A DNA stretch of 64,000 bases from Pseudoruegeria sp. SHC-113 (GCF_025376885.1 NZ_JAHUBR010000004.1:1-64000), one strand, 5' to 3'; numbered from the stretch's first letter, positions 44,506 through 53,898 are shown. Notes: generated by a model from the letters alone, not told the origin. Numbers and translations are program-made.

Positions 44506-46248
44506 ATGAGTTTCAAACCCGCAAAATGGCCGCGCAAGCTGCGCAGCCAGGAATGGTACGGCGGCAACTCGCGCGATACGATCTATCATCGCGGCTGGCT
44601 GAAAAATCAGGGCCACCCGCATGATCTTTTCGACGGGCGGCCGGTGATCGGGATCATGAACACATGGTCCGATCTCACCCCCTGCAACGGCCACCTGCGC
44701 GAGCTTGCCGAAAAGGTGAAGGCCGGGATCTGGGAGGCCGGCGGCTTCCCGGTGGAGGTGCCTGCCTTCTCGGCCTCCGAAAACACCTTCCGCCCCACGG
44801 CGATGATGTATCGCAACCTCGCCGCGCTCTCGATCGAAGAGCAGATGCGCGGCCAGCCGATCGACGGCGCGGTGCTGCTGGTGGGCTGCGACAAGACCAC
44901 GCCTTCGCTGCTGATGGCGGCGGCGTCCACCGATATCCCCTCCATCGTCGTCACCGGCGGGCCGATGCTCAACGGCTATTTCCGGGGCGAGCGCGTGGGC
45001 TCGGGCACGCATTTGTGGAAATTCTCCGAAGCCGTGAAGGCCGGGGAGATGACGCAGGACGAATTCCTTGAAGCAGAGCAATCCATGAGCCGCTCCAGTG
45101 GCACCTGCAACACGATGGGGACGGCCAGTACCATGGCCAGCATGGCCGAAGCGCTGGGGATGGCGCTTTCGGGCAATGCCGCGATCCCTGCCGTGGACAG
45201 CCGCCGCCGGGTGATGGCGCAGATGTCGGGCCGCCGCATCGTGCAGATGGTGAAGGACGATCTGAAGCCCTCCGACATCCTGACGAAGCAGGCCTTCGAG
45301 AACGCCGTGCGCACCAATGGGGCCATCGGCGGCTCCACCAATGCGGTGATCCACCTGCTGGCCATCGCGGGCCGCGTGGGGGTGGATTTCACGCTGGAGG
45401 ATTGGGACGCCTGCGGCCGCGACGTGGCCACCATCGTCAACCTGATGCCCTCCGGCGAATACCTGATGGAGGAGTTCTTCTATGCCGGCGGCCTGCCCGT
45501 GGTGCTCAAGCACCTCGGCGAGGCGGGCCTTCTGCACAAGGAGGCCCTCACCGTCGCCGGCACCCCGATCTGGGACGATGTGAAGGACGCGGTGAACTGG
45601 AACCCGGACGTGATCCGCCCGGTGGAGAAGGCGCTCACTGCGCAGGGCGGCATTGCCGTTCTGAAGGGCAACCTCGCGCCCAAAGGCGCGGTGATCAAAC
45701 CGTCTGCCGCCTCGGAACACCTGCTGACACACCGGGGCCGGGCCGTGGTTTTCGAGGACATCGACGACTACAAGGTGCGCATCAACGATGAGGGTCTCGA
45801 CATCGACGAGACCTGCGTGATGGTGCTCAAGAACTGCGGGCCGAAGGGCTATCCGGGCATGGCCGAGGTGGGCAACATGGGCCTGCCGCCCAAGGTGCTG
45901 CGCAAGGGCATCACCGATATGGTGCGGATTTCGGACGCGCGCATGTCCGGCACCGCCTACGGCACCGTGATCCTGCACACCTCGCCCGAGGCCGCCGCCG
46001 GTGGCCCGCTCGCCGTGGTGCGCGATGGCGACATGATCGAGCTTGACGTTGCCGCCCGCCGCCTGCACCTCGATATCGCGGAGGCCGAGCTGGCCGCCCG
46101 TCTGGAGGCCTGGGCACCCACCCATCCGGTGCCGCCTTCAGGGTATGAATGGCTGCACCAGGCTCATGTGGAAGGCGCCGACACAGGCGCGGATCTGGAT
46201 TTCCTCAAGGGCTGCCGGGGTTCGGCCGTAGGAAAGGATTCGCATTGA
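44506..46248 (+). CDS. IlvD/EDD-family aldonate dehydratase (likely L-arabonate dehydratase)
   Basis: This 580-residue dehydratase has the three iron-sulfur cysteines of the sugar-acid branch: Cys60 (TPCNGH), Cys128 (VGCDKTTPS) and Cys201 (SSGTCNTMGTAS). Family members in this branch dehydrate L-arabonate or D-xylonate to 2-keto-3-deoxy acids. It is followed, with a TGATG overlap, by a Gfo/Idh sugar dehydrogenase and then by DHDPS-family and ALDH genes, the enzyme order of the non-phosphorylative pentose route. Dihydroxy-acid dehydratase (IlvD proper) is unlikely in this setting. Confidence 0.88.
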   Translation: MSFKPAKWPRKLRSQEWYGGNSRDTIYHRGWLKNQGHPHDLFDGRPVIGIMNTWSDLTPCNGHLRELAEKVKAGIWEAGGFPVEVPAFSASENTFRPTAMMYRNLAALSIEEQMRGQPIDGAVLLVGCDKTTPSLLMAAASTDIPSIVVTGGPMLNGYFRGERVGSGTHLWKFSEAVKAGEMTQDEFLEAEQSMSRSSGTCNTMGTASTMASMAEALGMALSGNAAIPAVDSRRRVMAQMSGRRIVQMVKDDLKPSDILTKQAFENAVRTNGAIGGSTNAVIHLLAIAGRVGVDFTLEDWDACGRDVATIVNLMPSGEYLMEEFFYAGGLPVVLKHLGEAGLLHKEALTVAGTPIWDDVKDAVNWNPDVIRPVEKALTAQGGIAVLKGNLAPKGAVIKPSAASEHLLTHRGRAVVFEDIDDYKVRINDEGLDIDETCVMVLKNCGPKGYPGMAEVGNMGLPPKVLRKGITDMVRISDARMSGTAYGTVILHTSPEAAAGGPLAVVRDGDMIELDVAARRLHLDIAEAELAARLEAWAPTHPVPPSGYEWLHQAHVEGADTGADLDFLKGCRGSAVGKDSH

Positions 46249-47174
46249 TGGAAATCGCCCTCGTCGGAATCGGAAAGATCGCGGTGGACCAGCATGTCCC
46301 CGCAATCAACGCCAGCCCGGATTGGGAACTCGCCGCCACCGTCTCGCGCAATGGAAGCGTGCCTGGCGTGCCCGCCTACACGGATTTCACCGCCCTGCTC
46401 GCTGAGCGCCCCGAGATCCGTGTGATCTCGCTCTGCCTGCCGCCGGTGCCGCGCTACGCCTATGTCGCCGAAGCGATCCGCGCGGGCCGTCACGTGATGC
46501 TGGAGAAGCCCCCCGGCGCGACGCTGTCGGAGTGCCACGCGCTGGAGGCGCTGGCCACAAAGCACCGCGTTTCGCTCTATGCCACGTGGCATTCCCGTCA
46601 GGCCGAGCAGGTGGCCGCTGCCAAGGCCTTCCTCGCCGCAGCGCCGCTGAAACGGCTGGAGGTGCGCTGGCGCGAGGACGTGCGGTATTGGCATCCGGGG
46701 CAGGACTGGATCTTCGAGCCCGGCGGCATGGGCGTGTTCGATCCCGGCATCAACGCGCTCTCCATCGTCACCGAGATCCTGCCCGATCCGATCCACCTCA
46801 CTGGCGCAGAGCTGGGCTGCCCGGAGAACAAGCAAACGCCGATTGCCGCCGAAATGGACTTCTTCCACCCGCAAGGCGCCAAGGTATCCGCCCATTTCGA
46901 CTGGCTCGCCCAAGGCACGCCCGAATGGACGATCGAGGCCGAAACCGAAGCCGGCCACATGCTGCTGGAAAACGGCGGCGCGAAGCTGACGATCAACGGC
47001 GCTGCGCCTGAAAGCGCGCCTGCGGGGCTGACGGGTGAATACCCGCGCCTCTATGCGCAGATGGCCGAACTGGTGCAGGCCGGGGGGATCGACATGGATC
47101 TCGCTCCCATGCGCCACGTGGCCGATGCCTTCACCCTTGGCCGCCGTGTGAGCGTCGCGCCGTTCCACTGGTAG
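46248..47174 (+). CDS. Gfo/Idh-family aldose 1-dehydrogenase (L-arabinose/D-galactose type)
   Basis: This 308-residue oxidoreductase has the nucleotide fold VGIGKIAVDQH at the N-terminus and the family EKP motif (Glu86-Pro88). Its length and context equal those of the Azospirillum L-arabinose 1-dehydrogenase, which is of the same family and oxidises L-arabinose or D-galactose to the lactone with NAD(P). The start ATG overlaps the dehydratase stop (TGATG at 46246-46250). No lactonase gene is visible next to it. Confidence 0.82.
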   Translation: MEIALVGIGKIAVDQHVPAINASPDWELAATVSRNGSVPGVPAYTDFTALLAERPEIRVISLCLPPVPRYAYVAEAIRAGRHVMLEKPPGATLSECHALEALATKHRVSLYATWHSRQAEQVAAAKAFLAAAPLKRLEVRWREDVRYWHPGQDWIFEPGGMGVFDPGINALSIVTEILPDPIHLTGAELGCPENKQTPIAAEMDFFHPQGAKVSAHFDWLAQGTPEWTIEAETEAGHMLLENGGAKLTINGAAPESAPAGLTGEYPRLYAQMAELVQAGGIDMDLAPMRHVADAFTLGRRVSVAPFHW

Positions 47175-47205
47175 CCGCGGCTGCCCAAACCTGAAGAGAG
47201 CTGAT

Positions 47206-48123
47206 ATGAAAACGCCGCTCACCGGTATCCTTCCCGTTGCCCCCACGCCTTTCCATGCCGATGGATCGATCGATCCCGAAGGCATGTGCCGGGTGCTTGA
47301 TTGCATGATCGATCAGGGGGTGGACGCGATCTGCATCCTCGCCAATTACTCCGAACAGTTCGTTCTGACGGATGAGGAGCGCGCCACACTCACCCGCGTG
47401 AGCCTTGAGCATGTGGCGGGCCGGGTGCCGGTGATCGTGACGATCAGCCATTTTGCTACGGGGATCGTCACCGCCCGCGCGCGGCAGGCCGAGGCGCTGG
47501 GCGCGTCGATGCTGATGATGATGCCGCCCTATCACGGCGTCGGGCTGGTGCCCTCGGAAGCGGGAATCTTCGAGCATTTCGCTGCGGCGTCGGATGCGGT
47601 CTCCATCCCGATCATGGTGCAGGATGCGCCGCTTTCAGGCTGCACGCTTTCCGTGCCGCTGCTGGTACGTATGGCGAAGGAGATCGAGAATGTCTCTTAC
47701 TTCAAGATGGAAATGCCCTTCGCCGCCGACAAGCTCGCCCTTCTGATCGAGGCGGGCGGAAAGGACATCGTCGGGCCGTTTGACGGTGAGGAAGCAGCCA
47801 CCCTGCTGGCCGATCTTGACGCAGGGTGCACCGGCACGATGACTTCCGCCTTGCAGCCGGAGAAGATCCGCCCGATTGTCACCGAGTTCCGCGCGGGCAA
47901 CACGGATGCGGCACTGGCGCAGTGGAAGCTGTGCCTGCCGCTGATCAACCACGAAAACCGCCAATGCGGTCTGCGCGCGGCAAAAACGGTGATGATGGAG
48001 GGCGGGGTGATCGGATCCGATCACGTGCGTCATCCGCTGAAGCCGATGACACCGCGCACAAGGGAACGGCTCCTGTCGCTCTCGCGCGAACTGGATCTGA
48101 TCGCCCTGCGCTGGGGCAAGTAA
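47206..48123 (+). CDS. DHDPS/NAL-family 2-keto-3-deoxyaldonate dehydratase or aldolase
   Basis: This 305-residue TIM-barrel protein has the Schiff-base Lys167 (SYFKMEMP) and the MMMPPYH stretch near residue 105 in place of the usual tyrosine-rich loop. In the Azospirillum L-arabinose pathway a family member dehydrates 2-keto-3-deoxy-L-arabonate to 2-oxoglutarate semialdehyde; the ALDH encoded next would then make 2-oxoglutarate. An aldolase giving pyruvate and glycolaldehyde is the alternative. It is not a lysine-pathway DHDPS by context. Confidence 0.82.
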   Translation: MKTPLTGILPVAPTPFHADGSIDPEGMCRVLDCMIDQGVDAICILANYSEQFVLTDEERATLTRVSLEHVAGRVPVIVTISHFATGIVTARARQAEALGASMLMMMPPYHGVGLVPSEAGIFEHFAAASDAVSIPIMVQDAPLSGCTLSVPLLVRMAKEIENVSYFKMEMPFAADKLALLIEAGGKDIVGPFDGEEAATLLADLDAGCTGTMTSALQPEKIRPIVTEFRAGNTDAALAQWKLCLPLINHENRQCGLRAAKTVMMEGGVIGSDHVRHPLKPMTPRTRERLLSLSRELDLIALRWGK

Positions 48124-48136
48124 CACGAGGTTTTCC

Positions 48137-49654
48137 ATGTATTCGCCTACCGGCAAACACCTGATCGCCGGCGACTGGGTCGCTTCTTCGGGCACTTTCC
48201 TCTCCCAACCGCTCGAAGGGCCGGCCTCTGACATCGCCAATGGCGGCGCAGCGGAGGCCGCGCGGGCCTGCGAGGCGGCGGAAGCCGCTTTCGTGAGCTA
48301 CGGCTATAGCAGCCGGGAAAGCCGCGCGGCCTTCCTCGACGCCATCGCCGACGAGATCGAAGCGCGCGGTGCGCAGATCACCGACATCGGCACCCGCGAA
48401 ACCGGCCTGCCTGCCGCCCGCCTTGAGGGCGAGCGCGGACGCACCACGGGCCAGCTGCGCCTTTTCGCGGCCCATGTGCGCGAAGGGAAATATCTCGACG
48501 TGCGCCACGACGCAGCGCTGCCCGACCGTGCGCCGCTGCCCCGGCCCGATCTGAAGATGGTGCAGCGCCCCATCGGCCCCGTCGTCGTGTTCGGCGCATC
48601 GAACTTCCCGCTCGCCTTCTCCACCGCCGGGGGCGACACGGCGGCTGCGCTGGCGGCGGGCTGCCCCGTTGTGGTGAAGGGCCACCCGGCCCATCCCGGC
48701 ACCGGCGAGATCGTAGCAGAGGCCATCGCCGCCGCCATCGCCTCCTGCAGTGTGCATCCGGGCGTGTTCAGCCTTGTGCAGGGCAACACCAACGAACTGG
48801 GCGCCGCGCTCGTACAGCACCCGCTGATCCGCGCCGTGGGCTTCACCGGCTCGCTCGGCGCAGGCCGCGCTCTTTTTGATCTTTGCGCCGCCCGGCCTGA
48901 GCCGATCCCCTTCTTTGGCGAGCTTGGCAGCGTGAACCCGGTGTTCCTGCTGCCCGGCGCTCTGGCCGCGCGCGGCGCGGAGATCGCCAAGGGCTGGGCC
49001 GGATCGCTGACCATGGGCGTGGGCCAGTTCTGCACCAATCCCGGCATTGTCGTTGTGGAAAAAGGCGCGGAAGCTGAGAGCTTCCTTGAAACCGCCCGCG
49101 CCGCGCTGGCTGAGGTTGGCCCGCAGGTGATGCTGACCGATGGCATCGCCACGGCCTACCGCTCCGGCGCGAGCAAGATCGCGGCCAGCGCCGGCGTGCG
49201 TGAGGTGCTCACAACCACCTGCGACATGCGCAACGCCACGCCCTATCTCTACGCCACCACCGGCGCAGCGTGGCTGGCCAACGCAGCGCTGGGCGAGGAG
49301 GTCTTCGGGCCGATGGGCATGGTCGTGGAGGTCTCGGACCGGGAAGAGATGCAGGCTGTGGCCCATGCGCTGCACGGGCAACTCACCTGCACCCTGCAGA
49401 TGGAGGAGTCTGACACAGCGCAAGCCGCCGCCCTGATGCCGGTCTTGGAGCGTAAAGCGGGCCGGGTGCTGGCCAACGGCTTTCCCACGGGTGTGGAAGT
49501 GGCCGATGCGATGGTGCACGGCGGGCCTTACCCGGCCTCCACCAACTTTGGTGCAACCTCCGTGGGCACGCTGGCGATCCGCCGCTTCCTGCGGCCTGTC
49601 AGCTACCAGAATATCCCCGAGGCCCTGCTGCCCGAGGATCTGCGAGGGCTTTGA
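48137..49654 (+). CDS. Aldehyde dehydrogenase, likely 2-oxoglutarate-semialdehyde (2,5-dioxovalerate) dehydrogenase
   Basis: This 505-residue ALDH has catalytic Cys299 (GVGQFCTNPG) and Glu262 (FFGELGSVNP). GASNFPLAFSTAGGD and KGHPAHPGTGE are typical of the KGSA dehydrogenase subgroup, which oxidises 2-oxoglutarate semialdehyde with NAD(P). It closes the operon, 13 nt after the DHDPS-family gene, and is followed by a terminator. The product 2-oxoglutarate enters the TCA cycle. Confidence 0.88.
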   Translation: MYSPTGKHLIAGDWVASSGTFLSQPLEGPASDIANGGAAEAARACEAAEAAFVSYGYSSRESRAAFLDAIADEIEARGAQITDIGTRETGLPAARLEGERGRTTGQLRLFAAHVREGKYLDVRHDAALPDRAPLPRPDLKMVQRPIGPVVVFGASNFPLAFSTAGGDTAAALAAGCPVVVKGHPAHPGTGEIVAEAIAAAIASCSVHPGVFSLVQGNTNELGAALVQHPLIRAVGFTGSLGAGRALFDLCAARPEPIPFFGELGSVNPVFLLPGALAARGAEIAKGWAGSLTMGVGQFCTNPGIVVVEKGAEAESFLETARAALAEVGPQVMLTDGIATAYRSGASKIAASAGVREVLTTTCDMRNATPYLYATTGAAWLANAALGEEVFGPMGMVVEVSDREEMQAVAHALHGQLTCTLQMEESDTAQAAALMPVLERKAGRVLANGFPTGVEVADAMVHGGPYPASTNFGATSVGTLAIRRFLRPVSYQNIPEALLPEDLRGL

Positions 49655-49685
49655 AGTACGCCGCTGTTCTTGGAGTACCACATTG

Positions 49686-49716
49686 AAAAAGCGCCGTTTT
49701 TTACGGCGCTTTTTTC
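49686..49716. terminator. Bidirectional terminator after the sugar operon
   Basis: The stem AAAAAGCGCCG/CGGCGCTTTTT with a 7-nt loop (TTTTTTA) has A and T tracts on both sides, so it can end both the sugar operon and the small minus-strand gene at 49721-49984. Confidence 0.9.
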
Positions 49717-49720
49717 GTTC

Positions 49721-49984
49721 TCAGACCAGATCCTTGCCGACGCGGCGATAGTTCACGAAGGAATTCGCGCTCATCACCACGTAGAAGCTGTCCATGTCGA
49801 TCAGCACATGGCCGCGCTCCAGCAGGGCGCGGGACAGTGCGGTGATGTCGCTCTCATAAAGCCGCCGCCGCCCCATCATCTCCCGCAGCAGTTTTTCCGG
49901 GATGCGAAACCGCCCCGAGGGCTTGCCGCCGAATTCCGTTGAGTAGAGGGCGGCGAGCTTTTCGGCTGTGTCTTCGTGGTTCAT
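49721..49984 (-). CDS. Small conserved protein of unknown function
   Basis: This 87-residue protein is soluble, acidic-basic mixed and starts MNHEDTAEKLAAL. It has no membrane segment or known motif that I can recognise; YESDITALSRALLERGHVLI looks like a helical stretch followed by a strand. It is expressed away from mgtE and has its own AT-rich promoter region (49985-50066). Coding potential is supported by a compact frame ending in a terminator and high-GC third positions. I make no functional claim. Confidence 0.6.
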   Translation of the reverse strand: MNHEDTAEKLAALYSTEFGGKPSGRFRIPEKLLREMMGRRRLYESDITALSRALLERGHVLIDMDSFYVVMSANSFVNYRRVGKDLV

Positions 49985-50066
49985 TTTGCCATGTCGTGTT
50001 AAAAATTAGCTATAGACAAAAAACTATCACACTTGTAGGGCTGCCGTAAACAGGAAAGGGCAGGGT

Positions 50067-51440
50067 ATGGACGAGCTTGAGCTTCAAGATCCCCCGCAAA
50101 AGGACATCGCGCCGCTGATCCGCAAGGCGGTGGACGAGAACGACGCGGCCATGCTGGCCGAGCTGCTGGACCCGCTGCCCTACAGCGAGGCCCTGCGCGA
50201 ACTGCTGTCCCTGCCTCGCGAAGACCGAGACAAGGTGCTCAACCTCCTGCCGGCAGAGCTTGCGGCCGAGCTGATCGAGGAAGCGCCCAACGAGATGGCC
50301 GTGGACCTCGTGGAGCGGATGGAGCCCGAGCGCGCCGCCGAGATCCTTGAGGAACTCGACTCCGACATTCAGGCCGACGTGATCGGCGAGATGGATGAGG
50401 AAGAGGCCGAGGCCATCCTGAAGGAGATGGACGAAGAGGACGCCGCCGACGTGCGCCGCCTCGCCGCCTATGACGACGGCACCGCCGGTGGCCTGATGAT
50501 GTCGGAAGTGTTCCGCTTCACCGTCAACCAGACCGTGGGCAAGGTGCTGCGCGATCTGGCCTCCGAGGATGATGATTTCGAGCGCTACCGGGGCCAGCAC
50601 CCCTATATCACCGACGCCGAGGGGCGCCCGGTGGGCGTGGTGTCGCTGCGCGGCCTGCTCACCGCCAAGCGTAGCACGGCGCTCTCGGAGATCATGGTCA
50701 AGCCGATCACGGTGACGGTGCACACGCTGCTGACCGATCTGGAAGACATCTTCGACGAGCACCCTTTCCTTGGTGTGCCCGTGGTGGACGATCTGGGCCT
50801 TCTGGTGGGCGTCGTGTCGCGCTCCGCCGTGGCCGATGCCGTGCTGGAACGCAGCGAGAGCGAAAGCCTGAAGCGGCAGGGTGTGGTGGGCGACGAGCTG
50901 CGCTCCATGCCGCTCTGGCTGCGCTCGCGCCGCCGTCTGGCGTGGCTTTCGGCCAATATCGTGCTGAACGTGATCGCCGCTAGCGTAATCTCGGCCTATG
51001 AGGAAACGCTCGCCGCGGTGATCGCGCTGGCCGTCTTCCTGCCGATGGTGTCGGACATGAGCGGCTGCTCGGGCAACCAGGCCGTGGGCGTGACGATGCG
51101 CGAGCTGAGCCTTGGCCTCGTGCGCCCGGTGGACGCCTTCCGCGTCTGGATCAAGGAAATCTCCGTCGGTTTGATCAACGGCATCGCGCTTGGGATCCTG
51201 ATCGGCATCGTGGCCTGGATCTGGAAGGGCAACCCCGCGCTTGGCCTTGTGATCGGCGCGGCCTTGGCGCTGAACACCATGCTCGCCGTGTCCATCGGTG
51301 GCGTGGTGCCGCTGCTGCTCAAACGCCTCGGGCAGGATCCGGCCGCGGCCTCCGGCCCGCTGCTCACCACGATCACCGATATGGCGGGTTTCTTCTTCGT
51401 TCTAAGCTTCGCCACGCTCATGATGCCCTGGTTGCTGTAA
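50067..51440 (+). CDS. mgtE: Magnesium transporter MgtE
   Basis: This 457-residue protein has the MgtE plan: an acidic N-domain of helical repeats (AELIEEAPNEMAVDLVERM, DIQADVIGEMDEEEAE), two CBS domains (about 135-260) with TAGGLMMSE ahead of them, and five membrane segments at the C-terminus (FLPMVSDMSGCSGNQAVGV). The cytoplasmic part senses intracellular Mg2+ and gates the channel. GGGCAGGG precedes the ATG. The rimB-type gene starts 12 nt after its stop, so the two may share a transcript. Confidence 0.94.
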   Translation: MDELELQDPPQKDIAPLIRKAVDENDAAMLAELLDPLPYSEALRELLSLPREDRDKVLNLLPAELAAELIEEAPNEMAVDLVERMEPERAAEILEELDSDIQADVIGEMDEEEAEAILKEMDEEDAADVRRLAAYDDGTAGGLMMSEVFRFTVNQTVGKVLRDLASEDDDFERYRGQHPYITDAEGRPVGVVSLRGLLTAKRSTALSEIMVKPITVTVHTLLTDLEDIFDEHPFLGVPVVDDLGLLVGVVSRSAVADAVLERSESESLKRQGVVGDELRSMPLWLRSRRRLAWLSANIVLNVIAASVISAYEETLAAVIALAVFLPMVSDMSGCSGNQAVGVTMRELSLGLVRPVDAFRVWIKEISVGLINGIALGILIGIVAWIWKGNPALGLVIGAALALNTMLAVSIGGVVPLLLKRLGQDPAAASGPLLTTITDMAGFFFVLSFATLMMPWLL

Positions 51441-51451
51441 GGATGTTTGAC

Positions 51452-51937
51452 ATGGCCACGACTGTCCCTTCGGCGGGCACCGATCTGACCGTGATCGGCT
51501 GGATGGAATCCATCGATCTGCCCGAACTTGATCTCAATGGGGTGAAATCCAAGATCGACACCGGCGCGCGCACAACCGCGCTCCATGCCACCCGGATCGA
51601 GCATTTCCAGCGCGATGGCAAGGAGTGGGTGCGCTTCCGTACGCTTGCGGGCGCGCTCGATGCGGATCACATGCGCACCATCGAGGCGCGCGTGGCCAGT
51701 ATGCGCTGGATCAAGAACACGAGCGGCATCCCGGAAGAGCGCATCGTGATCCGCAGCAAGGCCAAATTCGGCAATCGGCTGTGGACGATCGATCTTTCGC
51801 TTGCCGATCGCAGCAACATGACGTTTCCGATGATCATAGGTCGTTCGGCGCTGAAGAATCACGCCGTCGCCGTTCACACCAAGCGGGCCTACCTGATCTC
51901 TGACAACCCTCACAAGCAAAGCAGAAAGGATACCTGA
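51452..51937 (+). CDS. rimB: RimB-like retropepsin-fold protease (RimK-associated)
   Basis: This 161-residue protein belongs to the family often called 'ATP-dependent zinc protease', now seen as retropepsin-like. The conserved [12 protein letters not shown] (Asp36 in DTGA) is the candidate catalytic motif, and [18 protein letters not shown] follows. It is directly ahead of rimK with a one-base overlap, as rimB is in Pseudomonas, where RimB proteolytically modifies glutamylated S6. I chose ATG 51452, 8 nt after TAAGGA. Confidence 0.82.
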   Translation: MATTVPSAGTDLTVIGWMESIDLPELDLNGVKSKIDTGARTTALHATRIEHFQRDGKEWVRFRTLAGALDADHMRTIEARVASMRWIKNTSGIPEERIVIRSKAKFGNRLWTIDLSLADRSNMTFPMIIGRSALKNHAVAVHTKRAYLISDNPHKQSRKDT

Positions 51938-52842
51938 TGAAGATCGCAATGCTTGCTCGCAACGCCAAACTCTATTCGCACCAGCGGCTGAAGGAGGCGG
52001 CAGAAGAGCGTGGCCACCAGCTCGACATCATCGACACGCTGCGCTGCTATATGAACATCGCCGCCCGCCGGCCCGAGATCTACTACAACGGCGAAAAGCT
52101 GACCGGCTATGACGCCGTGATCCCGCGGATCGGAGCCTCCGTCACCTTCTACGGCACGGCCGTGCTGCGCCAGTTCGAGATGATGGGCGTCTACCCGCTC
52201 AACGAAAGCGTCGCCATCGGCCGCTCGCGCGACAAGCTGCGCTCCATGCAGCTGCTGGCGCGCGACGGCATCGGCCTTCCGGTGACGACCTTCGCCCATG
52301 ATCCGAAGCAAACCGAGGAAGTGCTGAAGCTCGCCGGTGGCGCGCCCATCGTGATCAAGCTTCTGGAAGGCACGCAGGGCATCGGTGTGGTTCTCGCCGA
52401 CACCGACCGCTCGGCGAAATCCGTGGTGGAAGCCTTCCGCGGTGCGGGCGTGAACATCCTGCTGCAGGAATTCATCAAAGAAGCCGGCGGCACCGACATC
52501 CGCGCCATCGTGGTGGGCGGCAAGGTGATCGCGGCCATGAAACGCACCGGGGCCGAGGGCGAGTTCCGCTCCAACCTGCACCGTGGCGGCTCCGCCAACC
52601 TTGTGAAACTCACCGCCGAGGAACGCGCCACCGCCGTGCGCGCCGCCAAGACGATGGGCCTGAACGCCTGCGGTGTGGACATGCTGCGCGCCAACCATGG
52701 CCCGGTGATCATGGAGGTGAACTCCTCGCCCGGCCTCGAAGGTGTGGAGAAAGCCACCGGCCTCGATATCGCGGGCAAGATGATCGAGTACCTCGAGAAG
52801 AACGCCAAGCCCGGCGCGACCCGCACCAAGGGCAAGGGCTGA
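51937..52842 (+). CDS. rimK: RimK, S6 glutamate ligase (ATP-grasp)
   Basis: This 301-residue ATP-grasp ligase matches E. coli RimK in length and in motifs: [20 protein letters not shown] (N-terminal pre-ATP-grasp region), [37 protein letters not shown] and [13 protein letters not shown]. RimK adds glutamate residues to the C-terminus of ribosomal protein S6. It overlaps the rimB stop and the next start by one base each, so the three genes form one coupled unit. Confidence 0.93.
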   Translation: MKIAMLARNAKLYSHQRLKEAAEERGHQLDIIDTLRCYMNIAARRPEIYYNGEKLTGYDAVIPRIGASVTFYGTAVLRQFEMMGVYPLNESVAIGRSRDKLRSMQLLARDGIGLPVTTFAHDPKQTEEVLKLAGGAPIVIKLLEGTQGIGVVLADTDRSAKSVVEAFRGAGVNILLQEFIKEAGGTDIRAIVVGGKVIAAMKRTGAEGEFRSNLHRGGSANLVKLTAEERATAVRAAKTMGLNACGVDMLRANHGPVIMEVNSSPGLEGVEKATGLDIAGKMIEYLEKNAKPGATRTKGKG

Positions 52843-53885
52843 TGGCCAAGCGCGAAGGCTTCGCGATTGGCACCACCAACGTTGCGCCGGGCAGCCGGCG
52901 CACGGTGGACCTGCCCGTCAGCGTGCTGTCGGATCACACGCCCGTTTCCATGTCGGTGCATGTGGTGCACGGCAAGGTGGCGGGGCCGGTGCTGTTTGTC
53001 TCGGGCGGCATTCATGGCGACGAGGTCATCGGGGTGGAGATCATCCGCCGCGTGCTGGCCTCGCCCGCCCTGAAAACGCTGAAGGGCACGCTGCTGGCGG
53101 TGCCGATCGTGAACGCCTACGGGTTGATCAACCATTCCCGCTACCTGCCGGACCGCCGCGATCTCAACCGCTGCTTCCCCGGCAGCGAGGGCGGCTCGCT
53201 GGCCGCGCGGCTCGCGCACCGCTTCCTGACTTCGGTCGTGGCCCCCGCCGATATGGGGATCGATCTGCACTCCGCCGCCGTGCACCGGACGAACTACCCG
53301 CAGGTGCGGATTTCGCCGGATGACGCGCAGATGGAGGAGCTGGCGAAGGTTTTTGGCGCGCCGATCACCATCCGCTCGCCCCTGCGCGACGGCTCCTTGC
53401 GGCAGGCGGCCAAGGGCGTCGGCACGCCGGTGCTGCTCTATGAAGCGGGCGAAGGCCTGCGGTTTGACGAGTTTTCCGTGCGCGCGGGCGTGGCCGGCGT
53501 GATGCGGGTGATGCGCCAGATGGGGATGATCGCGGCGCGCGGGGTGTCCAAACCCAAAGCGCCGCCGCAGTTCTGCCCCTCCAGCAAATGGCTGCGCGCG
53601 CCCATGGGTGGGCTGCTGCGCATCTACAAGGGCGACGGCGCGCTGGTGCGCGAAGGCGATCTGCTGGCCACGGTGTCTGACCCGTTCGGCGAGGAGGAAA
53701 CCGACATCCGCGCCACATTCGACGGGATCATCGTGGGCCGCGCGGTGATGCCCATCGTCAACGAGGGCGATGCGGTGTTCCACGTGGGCCGGGTGAAATC
53801 CATGGAACGCGCGGAAGGCGCGGTCGAGGATCTGGAAGCCCAGCTCGAGGATGATCCGATGTTCGACGAGGACGAGATCATCTGA
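52842..53885 (+). CDS. Succinylglutamate desuccinylase/aspartoacylase-family metallohydrolase
   Basis: This 347-residue M14-like hydrolase has the zinc ligands His58 and Glu61 (GGIHGDE) and His143 (DLHSAAVH), and DRRDLNR (104-110) in the substrate loop. A C-terminal barrel domain (about 250-330, with EGDLLATVSDPFGEEETDI) follows, as in AstE/AspA proteins. The gene is coupled to rimK by a one-base overlap. Its substrate is not AstE's by context; removal of glutamates from S6 or from free gamma-glutamyl peptides is a hypothesis. Confidence 0.85.
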   Translation: MAKREGFAIGTTNVAPGSRRTVDLPVSVLSDHTPVSMSVHVVHGKVAGPVLFVSGGIHGDEVIGVEIIRRVLASPALKTLKGTLLAVPIVNAYGLINHSRYLPDRRDLNRCFPGSEGGSLAARLAHRFLTSVVAPADMGIDLHSAAVHRTNYPQVRISPDDAQMEELAKVFGAPITIRSPLRDGSLRQAAKGVGTPVLLYEAGEGLRFDEFSVRAGVAGVMRVMRQMGMIAARGVSKPKAPPQFCPSSKWLRAPMGGLLRIYKGDGALVREGDLLATVSDPFGEEETDIRATFDGIIVGRAVMPIVNEGDAVFHVGRVKSMERAEGAVEDLEAQLEDDPMFDEDEII

Positions 53886-53898
53886 CGCGTTTCTGGTG

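Noticed and set aside
43237-46125. Very long open frame (962 codons) on the minus strand opposite gguB and the aldonate dehydratase gene
   Set aside because: It is antisense to two well-supported genes, is rich in His, Gly and Arg as expected from a shadow of high-GC codons, and has no recognisable domain.
49985-50066. Magnesium riboswitch (M-box or ykoK type) in front of mgtE
   Set aside because: The gap to the next gene is only 82 bp and shows none of the conserved paired elements, too short for such an RNA.
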